Shown: in pieces, positions 24,612 to 37,300 of the stretch
Numbering within the stretch: the first letter of the stretch is position 1
Layout of the letters: each line of letters starts with the position of its first letter
From: Marchantia polymorpha subsp. ruderalis
Lineage: Eukaryota; Streptophyta; Marchantiopsida; Marchantiales; Marchantiaceae
Assembly: GCA_037833965.1 (NCBI GenBank)
Contig: AP031351.1
Span: 22,394,501-22,458,500, forward strand
DNA: 64,000 nucleotides
Direction of reading: 5' to 3'
Notes under the pieces: generated by a model
Database searches by the model: none
The model's input: only the letters and a program-made list of their open reading frames with translations
What the model was told of the DNA's origin: nothing
Position numbers and translations under genes: made by a program

Positions 24612-25920
24612 TGTAACACTAAGGTTTAAAGAGAAGTTCATTCGAGATGAAAACATAAATTTTGAAAATGATACATACCAACAATTATTCTACTTTCTCT
24701 TATAGAGCTCTTGCCAACAAGTTAAAAGAGACAAAATTTCATCCCCACCATCCATTTCACTTATAGTGTATGGATGACGTGACGGATGTTGAGGTTAACT
24801 CTAGTTAAGGAATAACCTCGAACGGTTGTCTGGACTGAGGATAAATACCTCGGGTTTCACCTTGTACAGGGTCTTCTTTTGTGACAAGATTTGAAGTAAA
24901 TCTTGTGTTCTTGGTGGACGTAGCCCTCTACACGAGGATGAATCACGTTATATTGGTGTTCGTGTAATTTTCATGTTTTACCGAGACAAATGATATCAAA
25001 GCCGGTTTTTGGTTCGGATCTCTAGTCATTAAATGATTTTCTGATACGCGAGGACAAAAACAATTTTTTGTTCTCGATGATTTTTGTTTTTGACTTACCA
25101 ACACAATGGCTAATTCCTCTTGTTGTGTCGTGTGATAATTTTGTTCAGCAACCTCCGGGCTAATTTTCATTCAGTTTTATTTCAGATGGCTTTGAGATAA
25201 TTCATCATGGTTCTAGAAGGCTAGGATTTCTACACATCATCATATGCCAAACAACCTCTCACACATTCTCTCAATGCATCATTCATATTCACAAACATAT
25301 CGACACTCCAAGATGTTGAAAAATGTCACTCTTTCATATTTGAAACAAGTCTCTACACATGAACTCTTTAAGCTTGCTTGAGATTTTCTTCACTTTATAT
25401 AAAAAGTTTCTTTTTATATATAGTATTTGAAAATTTACCATAATAACAAATGATAATTCTTATCTAACTTACTTTTACAAAGATAAATCATAATAAGTTT
25501 GACTAGATATCAATATGTGGCAAAATGACATTGGCCTACTAAAACTTCTATATATTTAATGATCCCTAGATAAAGTTGGCGACATGTCATTTGTGACTTT
25601 CCAACTTGTAGAAGTTCCACTTGACACTAAATCAATATGAGACTTAGTCTAATCAATAAAGTTCTCATTATTTAGTCAAATCAATCAAAATTAAACATGA
25701 AATTAAAATATTTTTTCTTTTGAAATCTAGACTTTTGTACAAGATAAAATAGAAAATCTCATTCAATACTTATAGAACTTGTCTAATTATTCCATAAAGT
25801 ATAGACATAATAGCTAAACATAGTTATGTATTAATTATAAATTTAGTTAGACTTAGTTATAACCCAGCTAATCATAATCAACTCCTTGTCAATTAATAAT
25901 ATTATTTCACACATATAACA
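24612..25920 (-). repeat. Ty3-family LTR, copy A (interrupted)
   Basis: Diverged but continuous similarity to the repeat at 31667-32419: both begin (plus) with T[G/A]TAACACTAAGGTTT and end with AACA just before TCTGGTCT. Read on the minus strand it runs TGTTA..TGTTACA, so it has proper TG..CA ends. About 565 bases of unrelated copia-like sequence (about 24702-25266) interrupt it. On the minus-strand reading it is the downstream LTR of the 25.9-31.7 kb interval. Confidence 0.75.
24702..25266 (+). mobile_element. Nested copia-type LTR fragment with primer site
   Basis: This segment is missing from LTR copy B and interrupts copy A between TTTCTCTT and TTCTCTCAATG. It resembles the end of a copia LTR, followed at about 24988-25002 by TGATATCAAAGCCGG, a decayed match to the initiator-Met tRNA primer site (consensus TGGTATCAGAGCC), then a short leader-like stretch. 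No coding domain remains. Confidence 0.55.
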
Positions 25921-26463
25921 TCTGGTCTTAAAGAACTTCCGCTCCTCCTCGAATCAATTCATTATTTGCATAAACTTCTTGCAAATTTGAAACTTAAATC
26001 TTAAATCAAAGCCTTATCTACGTCGAAGATTTTCCAACTCTATCGATGTAGGGCTAGATGGATTTTGCAAATTGTTTGTTGGTTCACCGTGTGTGACACT
26101 ATTAGCATCCAAAATTTGTTGAACAATTGCGATTGCTTTTTTCACTGTGTATGGATTTCATACCATCACTTTCTTTTGAATTTGATTCTTCAAGCCTCAT
26201 TTGAACACGTACAAGGCGTCTGTTCCACTCATATTCATGATAGATACTTGAAGGTCACAAAATTTTTCAATTTATTCATGAATAAATCTTTTTGCTTCAA
26301 TTTCCACAATTTCATTCTTGCAATTTAAAGAGAAATCATCAGACCTCTCTATATAGGGCTAATTACTTATGTTTTGTATCTCAACAAAATAAGGAACATT
26401 TTCAAAACAAAATACAAACCTACGGAACATGACATAAATCTGTCATGTTTTCTTTGATAAATT
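25921..26463. other. Ty3 element end next to LTR A
   Basis: Immediately beyond LTR A the minus strand reads a purine-rich run (GAGGAGGAGCGGAAG), a candidate polypurine tract for the minus-orientation element. The rest is AT-rich with no recognisable domain. Confidence 0.35.
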
Positions 26464-28471
26464 TCAAATTTGACAACAGTGTAATATACCTTCAAGAGAA
26501 ATGGGAGTTATATTGGACCTATGAATATTTTTCTCCCATTTCAAAATTGAGAAATCACTTTCTACTGTTGCAGTATTAGGAAATGAACAAGCTAATCCTC
26601 CTACAAATTCCATAAGTTGAGAAAACCTGTTCCTAATATTCAGAGTACTCAAAGCTTCGCAAAAATCAGACTGCTCAGTCAAGCTACTCAAAGCATTTTG
26701 AAGACGATGTTCTCTGTTTACAAAAACCAGAAGCTCTTTGTGTTCTTCCACTATTTTATCTATGTTCTCTTGTTCCCGAGAAAGTTGGAGACGATCTTGA
26801 TATTTAAGAACTAATTGAACAATTTCTCACGTCTTCATAGCTACAAGTTCCTGAGACAAGCAAGGTGGCAAAATACTAGAAGCTGCCTGGTTCAACTCAT
26901 CACGTGTAGCTTCTACCTTGCTCAAATTACAAACTGCTTCCAAAACAGGTTGTCAAGTCCATGCAACACTTCACTTTTTGAATTTGTGTCCATCTCTGCC
27001 AATGATTGGGTAACAAACAGACTTTGATCTTCAATTAATCCAATCAGATTGGCATGACTAACTTTCCATCTGTCATTACGATGTCAAACGCTAGGGATGA
27101 GTTTAATTCAATCTCAACTCGCTCTACACATGCAAAACGTTGTAAGTTAGTTAGCAGATCTTGAAGAACTGACTTTTGCTGTTGCAAAGTAGTTCTTCTT
27201 CCTTGTAAACCTTACACACACTTGCTTACATGCCCTGAAAGCTCGCTTACAACTACAACCGTAATCCATCAAGATAATAAAGGCATGTCACGAATTCTTT
27301 GAGAAACATCACCTTGTTCAAAATAAGCCTTGATTTCAGATCTTCTTTTGATCAAAAAACGAGATACACTTAACATAGAGGCCCAACGAGTAGTAGATAA
27401 ATTTGGACAAATAGCTTGCATTTCATCTAATAAAATTTTATGACGTCGTAAAACAGAAATCAGTGAGGTTAGAGTCTTATGAAATTCACAGCCAGCATTT
27501 TTATAAATCTTTTGCATTACAATATCTATCTGATGCAACAAACATCATACACGAATGAAATTTGGTCTAACCACCTCTTGAATATGTGTCACAACTTTAA
27601 ATAAATATCCTGTCATATTTGTAGCACCATCAGTTGAACACCCAATTATCTTGTCTTTCCATAAGGGACAAACTGCATCAAACAACTTGCAAAACATCTC
27701 AAACATAGCCAATCCTATATGTCTACCAGAAAAAGGAAGTGTAATAAAGTGCAGATTTTCAATAGAATAATTTTGATAAAACTGAATTAGAACATCAATC
27801 CAAGAAACTCCCTGTAGGTCACAAGAGGCATCAAAGTCTACAAAAAAAGTCCAGGCCAAGTGGAGTATCTGAGCAATATTTTCAATAGATATGGCGCATG
27901 CGGTTCTAACATAAGAAGCAACCAGATATTCGCTACAAAGTCCAAGTTTAGGAATATCACAGAACTCTTTCGCATCTTGAACTGCATTAGCAGCTATTGA
28001 GAAGGACATTCCTTGTGCAACAAAACGAGTTACCAACTCAAACTTTTTTTTGTGGCTAATTTGAATACAATAATTCCCATCATCAGTTAGTTTAAAGAGT
28101 GACATTGCATTTGCTCGAGATTGACCATACAAATCATTTTCATTCTAAAGCATGTCTACTATAATCACATCAACAATTGAACATCTGATTATAGAAGTAC
28201 TCATGGCAAACTGATTTTCCATGAAATGACAAATAGTTTCAGCATGTTTAATAGAAACAGCAAAAAGAATTATCTTACTTATGTACTTATCTTCTGTAAA
28301 AAGCTTCTGATACTCCCTCCAACTCACCTGATGATTGATGCAAAGATGATGCATGTAGTTATCTGTTTCGAAAAGAGGCCACTCAAGTGTCCAAGATGTA
28401 GAGGATTTTTTAGTAGGTTCTTCGCGTCTTAAACATACACCTAACTGCCACCACTTAAGAAATTCTAGCAT
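26464..28471 (-). pseudogene. hAT-superfamily transposase, broken
   Basis: Open blocks 28471-28145, 28132-27545, 27541-27269 and 26751-26464 read in order as one transposase. The second catalytic Asp lies in STDGATNM. The hAT motif TTRW is in LSTTRWASM. The C-terminal dimerisation region, with the third acidic residue, is in FPNTATVESDFSILKW followed by a basic HRS segment. Two in-frame stops are visible: TAG at about 28144 and TGA at 27542-27544 (where hAT proteins usually have Trp before Cys). The stretch 26752-27268 is frame-shifted. The gene is dead. The flavour recalls the ZMYM1/TTF-type and oomycete-type hAT proteins more than Ac/Tam3, but that is from memory of the families. It lies between two Ty3 LTRs on the same strand. 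Confidence 0.8.
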
Positions 28472-29332
28472 CAGGACTTGCTATACAGAGACCATACTGT
28501 AATAGATGTTTTTGCTGGAATGGAGTTTTGCGGGGTTGCTTAGAAGCAAGTTCAATAAACTGCATCAAGATTTAGGTAAAAATGTCCAAAACTATACTTA
28601 GCAAAATACAAACCCGAAAATGTGAAGTTCAGAGTAGAGATTAGACGACTATTGGTTCTCAAACCACACAATATCATAACGTTGGTTATATTGTTGCTAG
28701 CCTGCCATACTATGCACCAGCTAGTTGATCCCACAAATTGATAGTACGCAGATTCCAACCTGCGCTCGCAATTGCTCAACATCAGTAAATGGCCTCTGAA
28801 CTAATACACACTGAATCTAAATTCCGCAAGGTGAGAAAACTTGCACGCTCTTGCTCAAAATAATGGATTGTTTTATGTTATGAATAATATGTAGAGAAGT
28901 TTTAAACTCAGAAAAGGCAACCCAACATCTCTCTCCTGGCTTCACAACTAGGACAAGTAAAAAAACAGAATGGTGATGACTTCAAAGTCATCTCATGTAC
29001 ATATGAATTTCCTATGACAACAAGATTCTCCTAAAAATTATTGTTATTGATGCGTCAAACAAGCCTGAAGCAGGGCCAGTACACACTCACCCCTCTAAGA
29101 CTTCCGTTAACAGTCTTACTCATGTCGGCCTTTGAAAAATACATGTGAAACGGAATCTGGTGAACAATCTGAGTAAGATGAATAAGATACGCCCAAAATC
29201 AACAGCACAGAAGCTTAAACAAACGTCATCATCTATGAAATCAGCAAGAAATCTATCGATGCCTCGTGTGCTCCTAAAGTCGATTATTTGGAGGAACAAG
29301 CTACTTGGTCAAGGTTTGATGAGGTTTCAACA

Positions 29333-29365
29333 ACAAGACCTCGAATTCAAGATTTGAGGTCTTGT
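29333..29365. repeat. 10-base inverted repeat followed by T-run
   Basis: ACAAGACCTC (29333-29342) pairs exactly with GAGGTCTTGT (29356-29365) across a 13-base loop and continues into a run of T. The shape resembles a bacterial terminator, but in plant nuclear DNA that carries no such meaning. Confidence 0.8.
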
Positions 29366-29930
29366 TTTTTTCAAGATGAAAAAAACAATCATTGTTTTCA
29401 ATAGGATGAGTTAAGAACTCACGTAGTTGATGACTGTATTTACATAGTGAGTACAAGCCTGCTCATAAGCTTCACTAGCTTGCTGATAGTACAGACCCAG
29501 TGTTGGAACAACGTTGGCTAAGTCGAACATACTGTGAGCAAGCAACATCCCACATCCAACAAAGCACAAAAAAGGTTAAATAAGTACTAGATGTGAAACC
29601 TAAGGAGCGGAAGGTCAACATGGCAACATCCAACTCCACATTTTGACACTACCTCGTCTTTCATAGCTATGAGTAGAAAAATTGTCCACGTACACCTGCA
29701 CGAAGACTGTAGAGGTCAACAAACTCTCAAATCTTCACCCTTCTTGCATAATTATGAATCGATATCAAGTTTCTATTACAACATCTTAACAAGAAGCTTG
29801 ACAGATTGTGAGAGTATGCGGGAGATTGCGTAATTGAGCAATATGAAGTAATTACAAAGATTCTTCTAAGTAGGAAGCACACGATCTAGAAGGTGCATGA
29901 GATCAAATCCTCTAATCGAAACGACTGTCA

Positions 29931-30195
29931 ATTATGTGAGCATTGCTACAAGATCCAACTCTCTGTAAACTACTTTCTCTTTCTCTCGGAAGGAAATTAC
30001 TCTATGTGCATCACATTCTCTTGGACAATTACGCGAGCATTGCTGCAAGACCCAACTCTCTTTGTCTACTACCTTCCTTCTCTCTCGGAAGGAAATTACT
30101 CAATGTGCATCACATTCTCTTGGGCAATGACACAATCATTGCTAAAAGATCCAATTCTCTTTGTCTACTATCTTCTCTCCCTCGAAAGGATTGGA
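29931..30195. repeat. 97-99 base tandem repeat, about 2.7 copies
   Basis: Units begin near 29929, 30026 and 30125. The second period is 99 bases, so a plus-strand open frame (29893-30438) repeats a 33-residue unit containing SEGNYSMCITFSW. I read the frame as a product of the repeat, since the first period is 97 bases and shifts frame. Confidence 0.85.
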
Positions 30196-30768
30196 CATTA
30201 CTTCATACATGCTCAAATTTTCTCTCTCTTGACCTTTGGACACCTTGCACCTGCACAAAGAGATGCACATTGGACCTACACGAAGAGATGGATTGGAATT
30301 GATTTTGCAAAGAGTGTGTGTGGAAAGGTTATCGAGGCAAATAATGTTCAAAACGGTATCCGCAGTTTAAGTTTGCTAGTAGTTAGTAGCGCCTCCAAAG
30401 TGAACAAAGTTATTTATGATCCAAATAAGGAACTTTAAGAAAACAAAATACGAAACTTTGACTCAAAATTTTTGTATGTGCCGTATTTACAGAGGCCTGA
30501 AAATCATCAATTAAAAATTCTACAAAAGTACTTGTTGCATTATATTTCACAAAATGGTTATACTTCGTTCTAAAATCATTATTTTCTATGTTTTGTATCA
30601 TGTGAAAGCCTTATCCGTAAGATTAGATCTCATGAACAATCTTGCAATATGAAACATTTTCAAAATAATAAAAATAGAATAAATGAATATTCATATTCAT
30701 TATCCATCCTTCTAAAATTCCCATCGCTCCACTTCCTTTGTAAGATTTCACCTTACAAGATTTTTCAT

Positions 30769-30987
30769 TCAAAACAAAAGATTTGCTTGAGTTTCAATAT
30801 CTTGAAGACGTCTCGTATTTGCTACATCTATAGAAGTTGATTCCGGTTGAACTTGGAAAGTTTGAACTTGAGGTTCAACTTCCATTTTTCTAACTCTATC
30901 TCTCTTTAATTTCTCACTTTCTAATGCAAAGATTTTATCTTTCATGACTTGCTGCTTGATATTTCCATTTAATATCGAATTTCTCAA
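30769..30987 (-). pseudogene. Coiled-coil fragment, possibly Ty3 gag remnant
   Basis: A 72-codon frame rich in Lys, Glu, Gln and Arg with heptad-like spacing (IKQQVMKDKIFALESEKLKR). An in-frame continuation upstream to about 31050 contains DKVLNAIEKEMK and is separated by one stop. It sits where gag would start if LTR B is the upstream LTR of a minus-strand element. No zinc knuckle is seen. Assignment to gag is by position only. Confidence 0.3.
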
Positions 30988-31666
30988 CTACTTCATCTCC
31001 TTCTCGATTGCATTGAGAACCTTATCTATATCGATTGAAGTCCTCATGCTTTCTCACACTCATTTTAATACAAAATAAGTAAAATCACTATATGACCTCT
31101 CTGTAAAGTAGTCACAAAAGGTATAGCTGATTCTATCACAACTCTAAAGTACTCTTTTCCATAATTCTTCACAAGAAAATATTTCCATAATCTCTTCAGT
31201 CTCAATACTATTTTAATCTCTATATAAGTGTTGAATCAAACCGGGATGAATGATGTGCAATTTAGATGCATGAAACATTTAGTATAAAATATATATAATA
31301 CAAACCAAAGTCTCTTCATAACTAACTATTGAAAGAATCAATGGCATTCTTGATTTCATCAATCTAGTCATAAAATTTGCACCCCAACAAACCACAAGGT
31401 ACATCCAAAAATGATGTTTCTTCATGCAATGAAGTTGAATATTTACAACTACGGTAGTGGATTCCTTTCAAGTTCATCCATATTTGCAAAATCATAATTT
31501 TACCGCAGATCTACACAATGGGTGAAAGAATTATTCTCTCTACATGCATATCAATGACATCTACCAACCTCTATACATTCTCAAAATTGCACTTCATCAT
31601 CAAATGCTTGCTACCCATGAGGAGTAATCCATATTCAAGGAAAAAGCAAAGTCGTTTTGATAGCAC

Positions 31667-32419
31667 TATAACACTAAGGTTTAGAAAAAAACCAATTCGA
31701 AGATGATTACATAAACTCTAAAAATGAGGGATACTAACAATTGTTATTTTTTCCCTCAATGTATCACTTCAAATCACGCACACCTCAACACCCCAAGATA
31801 CTAAAAATTGTCACTCTTTCATATATGAAACAAGTCTATACACATGAAATTTTCAAACTTCCTTGAGAGACGTTACTCTACCTCTCTATTTATACTACTT
31901 AAAAAATTACCATAGTAAAATTACCATTAACATGTGTAAATTTCTCCTAACTCACTTTTTCATAGGTAGGTTTGACTAACCCACTATACGTGGCAACATG
32001 TCATTGGACTACCTGAACCTTCTAGAAGTTTCCGGAATTCAAGGTTGAGTTGGCGACATGCCATTGAAAGCTTTAACACTTCTAGAAGCTTCTTAGCCAA
32101 TAAGTCAACATTAGACTTAATCTAGTCAATCATCTTTCATACATTTAGTCAAACCAATCAAATCCAAAGTTATAATCAAAAGTTTAATTTCTTGGAATCT
32201 AGACCTTTGTAAAAGACAAAATAGAATTGATCACCATAATCTTCTAGACATCTGCTTATAATACCGCCAAATATAGACATTATAGTTAAGCTTAGTCATG
32301 ACTAGACAAACTTAGTTATAACTAACGAGTTTAGTCATAACTAGCTAGATTTACCTATGTCTTCGCTAATCATCATTAATCACTTGGCTACTTCTACAAC
32401 TTAGTAAACATGTGCAACA
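31667..32419 (-). repeat. Ty3-family LTR, copy B
   Basis: A 753-base direct repeat of LTR copy A in the same orientation. On its right side it abuts, after a short spacer, the 3' end of a minus-strand Ty3 pol, so it serves as that element's downstream LTR. On its left side a degenerate primer site marks it as the upstream LTR of the next internal region. It therefore appears shared by two internal regions. Confidence 0.78.
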
Positions 32420-34300
32420 TCTGGTCTCACATTTGACTTCGAATCAAAATTTTTTTACGCCCTGAGAGTGAAAAAATCTGATCTTTGATGAAGTAGCTTC
32501 AACTTGTCGTGGTTGACTCTATCTAAGTGTCGTGCTCCTAATTCCTTGATGTCATAGTGAAATTTTACCACAACTTTTCAACTATGAAAGGGCCAATGTT
32601 CTTAGGAAGAAACTTTTTCTAGCACCTTTGTACCTAATTACGTCAAAAAACATCACCCAATCATCTTTCTTGAATGACTGCAAGTTGTGAGTTCCAATTT
32701 GCTTGTCGTGATACTTGATATGCAATTGTTGAGCTCGCTCTACTCATACCATGGCCAAAGCTCCAACTTCACAAGTTGTTGTGGCAAGATTTGACAGCTT
32801 CCACTCCATTCGCTTTCTTCATATTCTGCTGTATTGTCGTGGATGTTGTCAAGTCAAACTGTATGGAAAGTTTTGACTCAACTCCAAACACCATCCAAAA
32901 AGGTGAATACCCGATTGATGTTTTCCATGTTGTACGATACTCCCACAAGATAGCATGAAGCATATTGTTCAAATTGTGCTTACTATCGTTCATGTCTGCA
33001 TTCTTGGCGAGCATCATACACAAAGTGTAGTTGGTCCGATACGCCAACTCGTTAGCATTAGGTTTGTAAGAAGCGGTCATTCAAGCCTTTATGAAAAATA
33101 CTCCAACATGGCTTGAAAAGTATTTCCCACAAATTCTACTCTTATATCCGATACTAATTTTAATGAACAACCAAATCAAGTTATGATACTGTCATACAAA
33201 AATCTACCACCCTACTTCTCATTAGTAGATTTAAGTGGTCTTGCCTCTACCCACTTGGTCAGATAATCTATAGCTATCACAATAAATTTATTCACTCGAG
33301 AAGTAAGATTCAAAGGACTTACAAAATCTATATTCCACTTTTCAAAAGAATCTAACATTAGTATAGAAATCATAGTAGAAGTATCCATAGATTTTTTAAC
33401 AAAAGTTTGACACACATCACAACTTTTGCAATATTCCACACAATCCTTGAAAATGCACTTCCAATGATTGAAGTGAGTTAACTTGCACACAAAATGTCAT
33501 CCACATACTGCACCATCATGAAACTACTTCATGTGTTGTAGTGACTTTCCTCTCCCAATTGCTCTTCGTACAGGTCCGTCAGCTCATTGATGAAAAAGTA
33601 TCTTTTCCATGATCATGTAAAGTTGACATCTCTTCACTAATGCATTTATCTCCCTTTGATGCATTCCTTGAGGAAACTCTCCTCTAGATATGAATGTCCA
33701 AATTTACTTGTATTACTCTAGTATTGTTGTCAACGTGTCCATGAGCAGCAAATCCTCATCCGAAAAGATGTTATCTACTGATTGATCTACTCCATCATCA
33801 TATGCTCTGGACATCAAATCCACATTAGCATGCTTCTTTCCGGGTCTATCCTAAATGGTATAATCAAACTCTGCTAATAGTAGCTTCCATCTAGTTATAC
33901 TCCCCTCAACATTAGACTTGTTAAAAATTTACTTCAAAACTTTATAATCAATTATTATAGTAAATCTTCCACCCAACAAATAATGTCAAAACTTCTTAAG
34001 TGAAAAGATTACAGCCAAGTACTCTCTTTCTGTCACCGAGTAATTCTTCTTCACTTGAACCATATGTCTATTAGCATAGGCAATTAGATGCTCATAATTT
34101 TCATTATTTGATAGACTAAGATGCATCTTACAACAATAATTGATACATATGTGTAAAGAATGAAATGTTTAAGCAAATCTGGTTTTGCCAAAATTGAAGT
34201 CGTCACCAAGTACTTTTTTAGAACTTTGAATTCCATCTTTGCTGTTTCATATTTGAAATTGAGTTCATACTTCATTCATTTCTTCATGTAATTAGTCAAA
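32420..34300 (-). pseudogene. Ty3/gypsy pol remnant (RNase H and integrase)
   Basis: Minus strand, from high to low coordinates. First, the end of reverse transcriptase/RNase H near 34275-33880, with FKVLKKYL, ILAKPDLL, YSVTEREYLAVIFSLKKF then a stop, and HYLLGGRFTI. Next, the integrase zinc region and core at 33490-33212 (CKSCDVCQ, WNIDFVSPL, FIVIAIDYLTKWVEARPL). Then the integrase C-terminal part at 33080-32769 (YSPFWMVFG) and a GPY-like NIGPFIVEKLW near 32585. Multiple stops and frame changes separate the blocks, so it is not functional. No chromodomain is recognised. Integrase after RT/RNase H places it in Ty3/gypsy rather than copia. Confidence 0.88.
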
Positions 34301-37300
34301 ACATGAACTTTGTTGGAAAAGTACAATATGAACCGTTGATAATACCCTACCATACAAAAGAATTGTCTCAACTTGGTTAAAATCGCCGGAAAAAATAATT
34401 ATTTAATCGCGTCAACTTCTCTGGATTCACCACTATACATACTTGGACATGATATAACCCAACAATAAACCTTACTCACATTAAATAAAATAAAAATACT
34501 TTACAATAGTGAACTAAAACCGTAACACCAATGTACATCACTATTGGGAAATTAAACAACACTTTAGAAAGCGGGTTGTATTTGACTAAAAGAGATACTT
34601 ACATTGCCGTATGTGTGAATGAATACTCGTGGAAGAGAATGAAGATGGTGACTTTGGATGGGTGACAGGGAACTAGAACGGAGTAGGAACACCGAAGTCC
34701 TGTGTACAAGTAAGCACTCATGTGAAATGCGTATGCAAGCATTTGTCTCGGTGGCACGGAGAAGATGGCAACGATAGCAATCCAGCTGGCCTTTCCTCTC
34801 GTCCAAGTTTGAGACGATACGCTCCGACAGTCCGACTCATCGTCAAGCTGGATTGACACTTGTCAACATCGTGGACTCTCAGGGAATCTTCTCCGAAATG
34901 TAGTGACAGCCGTCCAGGAGTAGTATTTTCGTTCTTGCTGTCGTTTTGTTTCCATGCTTGCGTGCGTGGAGATAAGTGATATCTCTTTTGAAGAGGTCAG
35001 ATTGATCACAGACTCCACTGTCTGAATCGATCGAGTAGTTCCGGTTATCGGAGGTCAAAACTGCATCGGGAAGCAGACTTCTAAGTCATTGCAGATGTTC
35101 GAGGACCGAACATCTGTTGCCCACGAGCAGATCTCTGTGAAGAAAAAACACCTTGTGAGTCCTGGGGTTTCTAAGTCCTAGGAATTTGGGTATTTCACAC
35201 GGAGGTACATCGGTTGTGAGACGATGGTTTTTTAGGACTCGGGACTGATCGAAACCATCAGCGCTCAGCAGTCTGGGACACTCGGAGGGAGCTGAACCTC
35301 TCGAGGACGAGTCTTGCTGGCCGCATTGCGCTTTTATATGAGGAATTGCTTCACCGTGGAGATAAGTAGACTGGTGACGGCTATTTCTTCGGACAGTGAT
35401 TATCCTCGTTTCTAAATCAAGACGGAGGTTTACCATCGGGGGAATGATGTCTCTGACTGCAGTCTGATTTCATTGAGCATCTGCTCTTTTCTATTTGAGC
35501 AATTACTCAACGAAACTGGAATGGCGACAGCAAGATTCTTACACAAAATGCACACATCGGTGAGCAATACTGTCGCTGCGAATCCCCCTCCTGTCCTAGC
35601 CGATAGGAAAGGAGGGGATCTGGGCAAGAGGCTTTCTGGCCTTAACTCAGTGTCGCTCAGCAAGTGATCCTGGGGGGGCCACCAGTTTTGGACGTGAACA
35701 CCATTAGCAATCGGCTGTTGGAAGGACCGAGGTTTGCAGCTCAGGGTAAGTGATTTCCCCTGCTACATTACAGTATAACCGAGCAATTGCACTGTACTGA
35801 AGACATTCTGCCGGGGTGGTAGCCAGTATGATATATGAAAGCCGGCTAGATTGTCCAGATGTGTCCGACAATCCTTTCGAAGATCTCTATCGAACACAAT
35901 TTGTCTTCTTTGTGTGTCTTCAGTGCAGGTTCAGATAAGCCTTTAGAAACTTCAGATTTCAGAAAGTTGGAAGTCTATTCTCGTGTGCGGCTCTATTGAA
36001 GACTTCACCGTTGGACCGCTCACTGTGTACAATTGGCCCAGGAGGGTGGGGTGGAACCATTGCGGGACATCCCTCCTTCTTGGGTCTCTGAACTCAGTTG
36101 TTCGCTCTTCACTTTGATTGTAACACTGTCGACATATTGTTTTTCTCTGGTTTACAATATCGTGCGGTGTTAAGAGGTCCGGTGATGCCTTGCAACTAGG
36201 TAGACGAAAATTTTTCATACGGGATCACGACTCTTAGATCTTTCAGTTATCAATTTATCTTTCAATGGTACACTTGCAGGCAGTTACGTCCTTTGCCAGG
36301 CTCGAAAACCTGGTAAAGAGCTAATTTAATATTTGAGAGAGGATATCGAGGTGAATGCGAGGATAATGCTCGAGCCCTTGGCCCTTAGCCCGTGCCCACA
36401 TGTTGTTTGATGTCAATTCTCTTTTCCGGAGGAGATCAGCTATCTGGCTTTGAACTCAAGACTTGACACCACGAAACAAGACGTCTACTTTCGAGTAAAT
36501 TATCCTGGCCGCCAAGGCTCACAATCCGGATGGGCTTGGGCTCACCGGGTCCGCTGCGGAACCTTACCCGCCTTCAATTAGCGGAATATGTGGATGTCTT
36601 GGTCAATCTAATCTTTTGGAGTGATCACGGAATGTCGAAGAGACACTTCTTGACCTTGTTATTCTGTTTTGAGGGTCAGAAATCTTCCGTGTCTATTCGT
36701 GATTTCCCACAGTTCGGAAGCAGAGGATGCGAGGCGTTAACCAGGATCCGGCGGGCCTCTTTGAGAATGTGCAATGACCCACGAAATCTGGTACAGCGGC
36801 CATTTCTGCGTTGGAATGTAAAGATGGACGACTGCCATGGTCAATCTATGATTGGATGTCGCTACCAGCTTGTCTCGAGGCTTTCGTGCTGCCTTTTTCG
36901 ATTGCGATCAAATTCGACATTTTGGTTCTACTGCAAACCCGTACAGGTAATGTTGTGAATGTTTTGCATCAATTGTAGAAACTTGGACAGCTGAACCCAC
37001 GATGAATAGAGCTTGTACTGGCGAGTAGAATCTTAAGTGGACCTTAACGCATGAGTTCCTCCTGGAATGCAAAGCATCAATTCAGTTGTGTAGGAAGGGA
37101 AGCTGACCGTCACAAAAGTCTCTACTATCAATAGCTTCGCGTTCATCCTGATTAACAAGGAGTGATTGACTGGGAGTGCCTCATGGTAAGTATGTATCCA
37201 TAGAGTTGCCCTCATGATCTATCGTGTCTCGAAGTTTGCGAGATGTAAAAGAAAGGTCTCTCATTAACTGGAGTGCAGAATGGCACTTCCTGCAACCCAT

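Larger units (their letters stand above)
28472..31666. other. Interval between hAT remnant and LTR B
   Basis: AT-rich sequence with a 97-99 base tandem array (29931-30195), a small hairpin (29333-29365) and a short coiled-coil frame (30769-30987 minus). Just below 31667 the minus strand reads TGCTATCAAAAC, a 9/12 match to the initiator-Met primer site TGGTATCAGAGC, as expected directly inside the upstream LTR of a minus-orientation element. No pol domain is visible. Confidence 0.5.

Noticed and set aside
29333-29365. Hairpin plus T-run as a transcription terminator
   Set aside because: Intrinsic terminators of this form do not act in plant nuclear Pol II genes, and no Pol III gene lies upstream.
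29893-30438. 181-codon plus-strand frame with a repeated SEGNYSMCITFSW unit, looking like a repeat protein
   Set aside because: It is created by the 97-99 base tandem array. One period is not a multiple of three, so the repeat does not keep frame, and another frame is equally open.
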